6,071 nt of DNA from an uncultured Clostridia bacterium. GTDB lineage: Bacteria > Bacillota > Clostridia > Christensenellales > UBA1242. Below the pieces are notes generated by a model. The model searched no databases. It was given only the letters and a program-made list of their open reading frames with translations, and was not told the origin of the DNA. Below, in pieces: positions 1 to 5,422 of the stretch (positions are counted from its first letter, which is position 1; the number at the start of each line of letters is the position of its first letter). The DNA lies in contig CALWKJ010000060.1 in the NCBI GenBank assembly GCA_944381225.1, forward strand, positions 1 to 6,071, written 5' to 3'. The position numbers were made by a program, and so were the translations under genes.

Positions 1-498
1 GTTTTAGGATATGTTATACATTATAAAAATACCCATCCTAAAGAAGAAGTACATATTGTAACAAAAAATAAAAATATACTTGATAGACTAAATAAACAGG
101 CTGATGACCTCACAGAATTGCAAGACAATTATAATAAGCAAGTACAAAAAATAAGACTTGCGACAAGCATTAAGCACGATAAAGAAGATATTGTCAACTA
201 TCTAAAAGCATTTATTTATAGTAATGAAGATGAAACACAAAACCGTCAAAAATTGATAGACACTTTTGTAAATTCGATTTATATATTTGATGACTATTTT
301 ACAATTTACATTGATGTTTTAGATAAGCAAGACATTATTACACTTAAAGAAGCACAGGAGCATTTGAGTTTTGCAAAAGATAAGTTCTTACAGCAAACTA
401 ATTGCTCCACCACCAAAAAAATAAGAACGCGTTGTCGTTCTTTTTTTGTGATTAAGAGTCATCTCTTAATGCTCTTTTGCATTAAGCAAAAGACATAA
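1..498 (+). CDS. Large serine recombinase, C-terminal part (gene starts upstream of the window)
   Basis: The frame is open from base 1 to a TAA at 496-498, giving 165 visible residues; the catalytic serine domain would lie outside the window. A TTG at 118 could be read as a start, but the open frame upstream continues the same protein, so this is a 5'-truncated view. The visible part has a Lys/Glu/Asn-rich helical, coiled-coil-like stretch and then the segment LIDTFVNSIYIFDD (visible residues about 85-98) followed by alternating beta-type residues. That segment is a recurrent C-terminal signature of large serine recombinases from Clostridia-type mobile elements. Such enzymes integrate and excise elements at att sites through a serine-linked DNA intermediate. 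The last ~30 residues (from about NCSTT onward) are encoded by the 49-bp repeat and DNA beyond it, so they are probably not native and reflect fusion at an attachment site. Family is fairly sure; activity cannot be judged. Confidence 0.8.
   Translation, partial: VLGYVIHYKNTHPKEEVHIVTKNKNILDRLNKQADDLTELQDNYNKQVQKIRLATSIKHDKEDIVNYLKAFIYSNEDETQNRQKLIDTFVNSIYIFDDYFTIYIDVLDKQDIITLKEAQEHLSFAKDKFLQQTNCSTTKKIRTRCRSFFVIKSHLLMLFCIKQKT
407..455 (+). repeat. 49-bp direct repeat, copy 1 (candidate att core, inside the recombinase frame)
   Basis: It starts CCACCACC, continues with an A run and a terminator hairpin, and ends GTGATTAA. It matches 585-633 base for base. Here it is translated as part of the recombinase tail, and its left flank (AATTGCT) is unlike the tRNA sequence that precedes copy 2. 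I infer that this is one recombinant junction of an integrated element, with the tRNA CCA end and the downstream terminator as the shared core. Confidence 0.75.
415..447 (+). terminator. Rho-independent terminator, copy 1
   Basis: The perfect stem AAGAACG/CGTTCTT closes a six-base loop (CGTTGT). An A7 run precedes it and a T run follows it, so the structure can work in both directions. It lies within the 49-bp repeat and inside the recombinase reading frame, before that frame's stop codon. Transcription of the recombinase would therefore tend to end before its present stop, which supports the view that the tail was acquired secondarily. Confidence 0.7.
451..492. repeat. Chain of three overlapping, mutually exclusive inverted repeats
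   Basis: Three perfect stems share sequence. ATTAAGAG (451-458) pairs with CTCTTAAT (463-470) over a 4-base loop. CTTAATGC (465-472) pairs with GCATTAAG (479-486). CTTTTGC (474-480) pairs with GCAAAAG (486-492). Only alternate ones can form together. The block begins in the last five bases of direct repeat copy 1 and covers the recombinase tail. Possible roles are a recombinase or accessory-factor binding region or a folded single-strand site. No function can be assigned from sequence alone. Confidence 0.6.
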
Positions 499-514
499 CT
501 TCGTTTCGTGGTTA

Positions 515-534
515 AATATGTGCAAGCACATATT
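515..534. repeat. 20-bp near-perfect palindrome (9-bp arms, AA centre)
   Basis: AATATGTGC and GCACATATT are exact reverse complements separated by AA. There is no T run after it, so it is not a standard terminator. The symmetry fits a dimeric DNA-binding protein site. It sits between the recombinase stop and the tRNA 3' fragment, in the presumed junction DNA of the mobile element. An operator or recombinase-associated site is an inference. Confidence 0.5.
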
Positions 535-553
535 CTCCCCCTCAACTCGTTAT

Positions 554-590
554 CAGTGGGTCCGGGGTTCGAGTCCCCGACAGCCCACCA
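554..590 (+). other. Displaced 3' end of a tRNA (or tmRNA) gene
   Basis: A T arm is clear: stem CGGGG (563-567), loop TTCGAGT (568-574) and stem CCCCG (575-579). It is followed by an acceptor strand ACAGCCC (580-586), discriminator A (587) and an encoded CCA (588-590). The matching 5' acceptor strand would be GGGCTGT, but no such sequence, D arm or convincing anticodon arm lies upstream; positions 535-553 do not fold properly. The fragment leads straight into direct repeat copy 2. This is what remains when an element integrates at the 3' end of a tRNA gene and supplies a replacement end elsewhere. The amino-acid identity cannot be read. tmRNA 3' ends look alike, so ssrA is a possible alternative. 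Confidence 0.75.
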
Positions 591-633
591 CCAAAAAAAT
601 AAGAACGCGTTGTCGTTCTTTTTTTGTGATTAA
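585..633 (+). repeat. 49-bp direct repeat, copy 2 (candidate chromosomal att junction)
   Basis: Identical to 407-455. Here the repeat begins within the tRNA acceptor strand and CCA end, followed by the natural downstream terminator. This copy therefore has the original chromosomal context, and copy 1 is the transplanted one. Together they bracket 129 bp of non-coding DNA. Confidence 0.75.
593..625 (+). terminator. Rho-independent terminator, copy 2 (tRNA terminator)
   Basis: Same AAGAACG/CGTTCTT stem with a 6-base loop, an upstream A7 and a downstream T7. It lies two bases past the encoded CCA of the tRNA fragment, so it is the native terminator of that RNA gene. Confidence 0.75.
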
Positions 634-778
634 CATTGTATTAATTTAAATATTAAATAATCAATGTAAAATACAAATTAAATTTTTTGCAACCTTACGG
701 TAGTTTTATTGACTTTTTATAATAACCATGAATATTATAATTTTTAATTAATTATTTTTTATAAATATATGTTTTAAC

Positions 779-815
779 AAAAAAAGTTGAAGTAAATTTA
801 TTAATTTACTTCAAC
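779..815 (-). terminator. Rho-independent terminator of the VWA/MoxR operon
   Basis: GTTGAAGTAAATT (786-798) and AATTTACTTCAAC (803-815) form a perfect 13-bp stem around a 4-base loop. Read on the minus strand, the stem is followed by seven T residues (complement of the A run 779-785). It starts 8 bp past the stop codon of the VWA gene, so it ends the three-gene transcript. Confidence 0.85.
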
Positions 816-823
816 AAATATGT

Positions 824-2416
824 TTACATTGACAAATCGGGTTCGTTTGATTTTGTTTTTGATAAATTTACCATCTTTTGTAAATCGTTTTGATCAACTT
901 TTATAACCTTACCGCAACAAGGTTTAAATCTCACATCGCCATATACAAGCCAAATTATATTTGTTCCTTTTAAATCTTTTTTTGGCATATAACATTCATA
1001 ACAATCACCATCTGTAAAAACAATTTTATTAATAGATTTCTTTTTTGAAAATGCTCTTGCTGCAGCGTCTATATTTGTTCCATAGCCCGGACGTTTAATT
1101 CTTAAATTATCTATGTCACTTGATGTTTTTATTTCTATAAACCCTTTTGTTGCATAATCAGCAAAAAATCCAACATAAAGTTTTGAACTTTTAAGAATAG
1201 GTTTTAACTGTCTTATAAAATTTTTTACCATTGTTGTAGATATTGACCCAGATACATCTATCATGACTTCAGTTTCAGCCTCATCTTCCTCGTCCAATTC
1301 TTCGAGTCTGTAAGCATAGTTATTTTCTGCTATAGACTTACGTTGTGACCAAATTGTTTCAGTTTTCTCAACTTCTCGTCGGAGTAACAATTTCCAATCA
1401 AGAATAGGTTTTGCCTCCCCAAGTCTGCCGAACTCAATGTTTTCCACTTCTGTATTTTTTAACTCTTGGTCTTTCATTTTTTCCATGTAACGCTTTGCAC
1501 GCTCGAGTCTTTCCTTTCGATTTTCTTGAAACTCAGCTTTCTCATCAAACTGAGATGCGTCAAATTCCGGTATTTGGGCATTTGAATCTAACTGGCTATT
1601 TTTAGAAGTTTTACTTTGACGAAGCTTGTCATTTTGAGCAGATTTCTTCTTTTGTCCATTTTTTTGTTCTTGGCTTTCTTCAAATGCTTTTTCCCAAAGA
1701 CTGTGGTCATCAGCAAATTGTTCGCCACCTCCAGCACCTTGTTCTTGATGTTGTTCACCTTGGCTTTGTTTACAAAAGTTGCCACTTTGTTTTGAACTTT
1801 GACTTTGGTCTTTTTGATTTTGCTCAAAAGAGTCTTGTTGTTTCTGCTCTTGTCCTTGCTGACCATTTTGCCTTTGGGCTTGACTTTTCTGACCTTGTTG
1901 TTGCTGTCCACTTTGTCCCTGATTTTGATTGTTCCCTGACTGTTGTTGCCTATTTTGTCCTTCTTGTCCATTATTTCCAAACCGTTGCTGTTGCTCTTGC
2001 TTTTCACGCAACAATTTCTCATAAAATTCTTCAGCACTATAATTCAATGCTTCTGGCATATTAACATAGCCTTCTTTAATCTTAAACCCATCTCGCTCCA
2101 AATTCGCATTGATTATGGCATCCGTTGCAATATTCCAAAGTTCAAAATCTCGTTTTTTACCGTTTTTGTCCATAATTCTATACATGTGTTCAAATTTCAA
2201 ATGCATAAATTCGTGAGCAACAAGAAATAGTTTGTCGTCATCACTTAAACTTGCAAAATAGTTTGGATTAAAATAAACATTTTTCCCGTCAGTTGCTGCT
2301 GTATGAAAATCAGTACTAAATTCCAAGTTTGTTGCGGCAATTTGTGCACCAAAACGCGGAAATCTTACAAGCATTATTCTTTTAACATCTTGCAAAAGTT
2401 TTTTATCATATTCCAT
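824..2416 (-). CDS. DUF2201-type zinc-peptidase-like / VWA domain protein, partner of the MoxR ATPase
   Basis: 530 aa, last gene of the operon. The ATG (2416-2414) has a strong AAAGGAG at 2423-2429, six bases upstream. Residues about 1-135 match the putative metallopeptidase domain of the DUF2201 family: HEFMHLKFEH gives HExxH (H68, E69, H72) plus H77, and a conserved-looking TDAIINANL follows (98-106). Residues ~138-235 are a Gln/Gly/Asn/Ser linker, then a charged helical stretch to ~330. Residues ~340-515 are the VWA-like domain with all MIDAS elements visible: DVSGS (387-391), T447 in GYGTN and D469 in FTDGD. No signal peptide or membrane segment is seen, so it is probably cytoplasmic. VWA proteins of this kind act with MoxR AAA+ ATPases encoded beside them; metal binding at MIDAS likely bridges the ATPase or its client. 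Protease activity is possible but unproven, since many DUF2201 proteins have no known substrate. Four cysteines (472, 475, 500, 501) could form an extra metal site. Confidence 0.88.
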   Translation of the reverse strand: MEYDKKLLQDVKRIMLVRFPRFGAQIAATNLEFSTDFHTAATDGKNVYFNPNYFASLSDDDKLFLVAHEFMHLKFEHMYRIMDKNGKKRDFELWNIATDAIINANLERDGFKIKEGYVNMPEALNYSAEEFYEKLLREKQEQQQRFGNNGQEGQNRQQQSGNNQNQGQSGQQQQGQKSQAQRQNGQQGQEQKQQDSFEQNQKDQSQSSKQSGNFCKQSQGEQHQEQGAGGGEQFADDHSLWEKAFEESQEQKNGQKKKSAQNDKLRQSKTSKNSQLDSNAQIPEFDASQFDEKAEFQENRKERLERAKRYMEKMKDQELKNTEVENIEFGRLGEAKPILDWKLLLRREVEKTETIWSQRKSIAENNYAYRLEELDEEDEAETEVMIDVSGSISTTMVKNFIRQLKPILKSSKLYVGFFADYATKGFIEIKTSSDIDNLRIKRPGYGTNIDAAARAFSKKKSINKIVFTDGDCYECYMPKKDLKGTNIIWLVYGDVRFKPCCGKVIKVDQNDLQKMVNLSKTKSNEPDLSM

Positions 2417-2499
2417 AATAAACTCCTTTATAATTAATTACTAACAAAATCAGCAAAAAAGTGAAATTACATCGTAGCTTGATAAAGACATAACATTCC

Positions 2500-2883
2500 T
2501 TAAAAAGCCACAACAGCAAAATGATATAATTCTTGAGACACTTTTTTTAATGCAAACCTATCTTGCACTGTAAAAACTATAATACAGTTTTGAGGAAGAT
2601 AGTATCCATTGAATTCTCTATCCTTAACAAGTCCAACATATCTATTTTGTTGTTCTATTGAAATTTCATCTACCCCTTTAATAACAAAATAACATAAATT
2701 ATATTTTTTGCATTTTTCATTAATTTTATCTGCAAATGGAGGTTTGTTCCCTGTAAAAAGAAATTTGTCGCTAACATTTGCTTTCATTGAAACACTTGGA
2801 GATAATTTCTCACTATCCACATTTTCAATAATGACACAAGTTGCTTTCGAATTTCGCTGTAAATCTATTAATTCTTTAATCAT
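2500..2883 (-). CDS. Small protein resembling a P-loop-less AAA+ fragment, coupled to the ATPase gene
   Basis: 127 aa. Its ATG overlaps the ATPase stop by four bases (ATGA), and a GGAAGGAG lies about ten bases upstream inside the ATPase gene, so the two are probably translated in a fixed ratio. I recognise no named family. Residues 63-108 line up by eye with residues 487-535 of the upstream ATPase. LCYFVIKGVDEIS sits where Walker B is (D72-E73 against D493-E494). LPQN (96-99) matches LPAN. IIVFTVQD (101-108) replaces sensor 1 VVVATGNQ. No GxxGxGK[ST] precedes it, so it should not hydrolyse ATP alone. The likely role is an inactive subunit or adaptor in the AAA+ ring, or an inhibitor; this is inference. 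An alternative is an unrelated alpha/beta protein. No membrane segment is visible. It stops at a TAA inside GCTTTTTAAGG; see findings for a possible frame extension. Confidence 0.72.
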   Translation of the reverse strand: MIKELIDLQRNSKATCVIIENVDSEKLSPSVSMKANVSDKFLFTGNKPPFADKINEKCKKYNLCYFVIKGVDEISIEQQNRYVGLVKDREFNGYYLPQNCIIVFTVQDRFALKKVSQELYHFAVVAF

Positions 2884-5198
2884 TTTACTAGCTCTCCTTC
2901 CTTTTTATATTTAAAAGTTGAAGTTTCTTTCAATTCTGCAATCTTTTCCATACGCTGTTCATCGCTTCCTGCCCAATACAAATCATAAACAGATAAATAT
3001 TCTGGATCACAATACTTTCGTATAAATTCTCGGCATGCTCCAACTTGGTCTAAAGAGGCGTTTAATAGTCCTGCCATAGTTGCAAATTTTTCGTTAATTC
3101 CTCTTGGAAGGTCTGCTTGTGTGTATCTTTTTTCAATTATTTCTTCAACCGTGAGAGTTGGATTATTATAAAAGTCAAAAAATTCTTCTGCCCATTCTTC
3201 TCTTAGTTTTGTTTTTAATGTTGTTTGTAAAAATTTTTCAATATTTTTCCCTTCAAATTTACCAGCTTTTAAATCTTCCTCAAAGGCGTACAACATATTC
3301 GATATCGATACCCATCCACGAGGGTCATTAGTTTTCCCTCTACAGCCATTTTTGTCTAAATTATCCTCACCTACTTCTGGTTCTTCATAGAAATATCCCA
3401 TATCTTTAATTTTTTCACTACGTCCATTTTCTAGATATTTTGAAAAAATATATCCAATAACTGATGGATGTATTTTATTTGGAATTGCATATCCGTATAT
3501 CCACTCATTAACTTTTGGATCCATATCTAAAATATGGTCAAATCTCTTTTCAAGTGGTTCTGCCAAATCTTCTGCTACGCTTGAATATTTCTTCTGATTC
3601 CCTGTCGCAACAACAACTGTATTTGCAGGAAGTTTTAACCCTTTTCCGGTTTCAACCAACTTATTTAAAACAAGTGTATACACAAGTGATTGAACAGCAG
3701 GTTTAACATTTAAAAGCTCGTCAAGCATAATAACAACTTTTCCTTGTGCCGACTTCGAACGCTCATAAATAGTATCTGCAAGGTCGTAAAGATTTTGAAT
3801 ATTTTCCCCAATAAGTTTTCTTTCTTCTTCTGTTGCACAAGCCATAAGCGCTTGTTTTGCAAAGTCTGGTGGAATAGCCTGACCTGTTTGCAAGTTCATT
3901 GAGCCAACAACTTTTTCTGGGAACATATTGTTTGTTAATTTAATGAAAATTAAATTTGGATATAACTTTGTAAGTCTTTCAGTTTTACCTATTCCAGAAG
4001 GACCACGGAGCAAAACAGATTGCCCAGCGTCAATCCAACTTTCAATCATTTCGGTATCGGTCATTCTTCTGCACTGATTTTGAGGAGTTTTATCTGGATT
4101 CAATTTTTCAAGCCTTGACCTGCGAACTTGTGGCTCAAATGTGAGTTCTTTTTCATCTTCTTGTGTGATAGCGGAAGAAATACTCAAAGAACTATCAAGC
4201 GCTTCTTGTAGAAATCCTTTACCTTTGAAACAATAATTTTTATCCGATTTATATCTTTTATTTCCGTTTCCCTTACTCAATTCTTCGTGTAAATCATAGC
4301 CATTAAAAATCGCACGCAATGGACTGTTTTGCCACATTGTATGTTCTGTTTTGCCATATTTTGGATAGAAAGGAATTCCTGACATAATTCCTTCTTCCGA
4401 TTTTACATAAATAGTTTTAGCAGTTCCATTTCCAATAGGATTGATAGACCTTGGAAGTTCATCCCAATTTTTTATTTTCCATTTGATTGGTTGAACTTCG
4501 GCCCACATAGGAGTTCCGTCTTCTGGTGCTTTTGTTTTGTCCTTATATTCAGAGTCATGATCATATTTTTCTGAAATAACTCTAACATACTTTTTGCCAC
4601 CATATTCAAACTCTTGGTTTTGTTCAAAACTGCCGTCTTCTTTCATATATCCGGTGTAGGTTTTACCGGTTGGAGTTAATTTACGTGCATTATATAATTT
4701 TTCTAATTCGCTACTATTTCTTGCTTTATCTTGTGGATAAGAGCCAAATTCAATAGTGTAATATAAAATTTTGCCACTTTTATCCTTAAAAGGCTCAATT
4801 TTAAAGTCGCGCGACGCGCTTCGCGCGGAGATTACAGATGAGAGATTAAGGTGTAAAGCTGGACACAGCCCAGCGCTCTTTTTGTCTGCATAGTCATGGT
4901 TAAGCGAGCCATCACTTCCTACTTTGTAAACATCATTCTCAGTGTCGGCCGAGCGCAGCCAATGCCAAGTCGATTGTCTATCCTTAGGACCTTTTCTTAG
5001 TCCGCCAAGTAAGTCCCCATTCATAACAGCGTAATCTGAAGCGTAAACATAACGTTTATCTGAATCTATGCCTTTCATTTCATCATAAGTTTCAAAGAAC
5101 ACATAATCTTGGGTATCAAACGCAGAGTTACCTGTTTTTTGATTTTCGTCAGTATTGTCAAGACGTGTTCTTACAATAAAATCTTTTAATTCTGCCAT
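2880..5198 (-). CDS. DUF6273-like / MoxR-type AAA+ ATPase fusion protein
   Basis: 772 aa, first gene of the operon. The ATG (5198-5196) is preceded by AAAGGAG at 5206-5212, seven bases away. Residues ~30-121 look like the C-terminal half of a DUF6273 domain: TWHWLRS (77-83), VGSDGS (93-98) and GLCPALHLNL (110-119). Residues ~146-335 look like the N-terminal half: FGSYPQ (151-156), PIKW (237-240), WQNSPLRAIFNG (289-300) and GFLQEAL (328-334). Residues ~375-660 are a MoxR-type AAA+ module: Walker A GPSGIGKT (399-406), Walker B VVIMLDEL (488-495), sensor 1 ATGN (531-534), arginine finger about R552 and a sensor-2-like PRGW (626-629). The rest (~660-772) is helical. All ATPase residues look intact. 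By family it should form a ring that remodels or loads a substrate with the downstream VWA protein. The DUF6273-like part may bind a ligand or client; its function is unknown. No signal peptide is seen. A decayed paralogue lies just upstream. Confidence 0.87.
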   Translation of the reverse strand: MAELKDFIVRTRLDNTDENQKTGNSAFDTQDYVFFETYDEMKGIDSDKRYVYASDYAVMNGDLLGGLRKGPKDRQSTWHWLRSADTENDVYKVGSDGSLNHDYADKKSAGLCPALHLNLSSVISARSASRDFKIEPFKDKSGKILYYTIEFGSYPQDKARNSSELEKLYNARKLTPTGKTYTGYMKEDGSFEQNQEFEYGGKKYVRVISEKYDHDSEYKDKTKAPEDGTPMWAEVQPIKWKIKNWDELPRSINPIGNGTAKTIYVKSEEGIMSGIPFYPKYGKTEHTMWQNSPLRAIFNGYDLHEELSKGNGNKRYKSDKNYCFKGKGFLQEALDSSLSISSAITQEDEKELTFEPQVRRSRLEKLNPDKTPQNQCRRMTDTEMIESWIDAGQSVLLRGPSGIGKTERLTKLYPNLIFIKLTNNMFPEKVVGSMNLQTGQAIPPDFAKQALMACATEEERKLIGENIQNLYDLADTIYERSKSAQGKVVIMLDELLNVKPAVQSLVYTLVLNKLVETGKGLKLPANTVVVATGNQKKYSSVAEDLAEPLEKRFDHILDMDPKVNEWIYGYAIPNKIHPSVIGYIFSKYLENGRSEKIKDMGYFYEEPEVGEDNLDKNGCRGKTNDPRGWVSISNMLYAFEEDLKAGKFEGKNIEKFLQTTLKTKLREEWAEEFFDFYNNPTLTVEEIIEKRYTQADLPRGINEKFATMAGLLNASLDQVGACREFIRKYCDPEYLSVYDLYWAGSDEQRMEKIAELKETSTFKYKKEGELVK
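3581..3685. repeat. 105-bp perfect repeat, copy in the intact ATPase gene
   Basis: Identical base for base to 5484-5588 in the upstream pseudogene, 1903 bp away in the same orientation. It encodes ATPase residues ~505-540, from the helix after Walker B through sensor 1. Mismatches are frequent on both sides, so the block stands out from the rest of the duplication. Confidence 0.85.
4806..4828. repeat. GC-rich palindromic insert-like sequence inside the ATPase gene
   Basis: Nearly every base here is G or C in an otherwise AT-rich gene. It contains the perfect palindrome GTCGCGCGAC (4806-4815) and a 7-bp inverted repeat CGCGCGA/TCGCGCG (4808-4814 and 4821-4827) with a 6-base loop. It is in frame and encodes about residues 124-131 (SARSASRD), between the two DUF6273-like halves. 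It may be a small palindromic insertion or a fusion scar; this is inference. Confidence 0.6.
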
Positions 5199-5222
5199 AT
5201 TTTAACTCCTTTAATTAAAATA

Positions 5223-5251
5223 ATTCTATCAAATTTTAAACCTAAAGTAAA
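5223..5251 (-). promoter_or_regulatory. Sigma-70-type promoter for the ATPase operon
   Basis: On the minus strand, TTTACT (5251-5246; 4 of 6 with TTGACA) is followed by exactly 17 bases and then TAGAAT (5228-5223; 5 of 6 with TATAAT). A TG one base upstream of the -10 box makes it an extended -10 (TGATAGAAT). Transcription would begin near 5216, giving a short leader of about 18 bases that contains the ribosome binding site. No clear operator is seen around it. Confidence 0.55.
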
Positions 5252-5342
5252 TACCAATTTAAATAAATTTTCATAACAATATAATGCAAAGACTTAACAT
5301 AATATTTACTCTAAATTTTTATTTAATTTATCAATAGACATA

Positions 5343-5387
5343 GTTAAAAATAAAGCAGTTCAATCAGTTGAATTGCTTTATTTTAAC
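5343..5387 (-). terminator. Long terminator hairpin ending the decayed upstream operon copy
   Basis: Arms 5343-5363 and 5368-5387 are near-perfect reverse complements (one G-T pair, one bulged A) around the loop TCAG. Both outer ends are A/T runs, so it can act in both directions; the minus-strand T run is the longer. It lies just after the truncated copy of the small gene and separates the decayed locus from the promoter of the intact operon. Confidence 0.7.
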
Positions 5388-5422
5388 AAGTTAATCCTAA
5401 AATCTATTAATTCTTTAATCAT
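5378..5422 (-). pseudogene. Truncated remnant of the 127-aa small gene
   Basis: The first seven codons (MIKELID) are identical to the start of the 127-aa gene; the 26 bp at 5400-5425 match 2861-2886 exactly. The frame then leaves the homology and ends in TAA after 14 codons, inside the terminator stem. The ATGA overlap with the decayed ATPase copy is kept, so the ancestral duplication included the coupled gene pair and the rest of this gene was later lost. Confidence 0.75.

Noticed and set aside
118..498. A 126-aa gene starting at TTG 118
   Set aside because: The frame is open to base 1 and the upstream residues read as the same recombinase, so TTG 118 is an internal Leu codon.
497..590. A complete tRNA gene
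   Set aside because: Only the T arm and 3' acceptor strand are present; no GGGCTGT 5' strand, D arm or paired anticodon stem is found.
709..738. Plus-strand promoter TTGACT-N18-TATTAT
   Set aside because: It fits the consensus fairly well, but such matches are common in AT-rich DNA. It would read into the 3' end of the VWA gene and no plus-strand gene follows.
1411..2230. Overlapping open frames on both strands inside the VWA gene (for example 1588-2037 minus, 1684-2064 plus)
   Set aside because: They are frame shadows of the Gln-rich and charged linker; they have biased composition, no family features and no proper ribosome binding sites.
2421..2455. A separate promoter for the VWA gene in the 83-bp gap
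   Set aside because: The best -10 (TATAAA) overlaps the ribosome binding site, so a transcript from it would lack the site.
2708..3706. Plus-strand open frames at 2708-2914 and 3515-3706
   Set aside because: Antisense to well-supported genes, with no recognisable motif.
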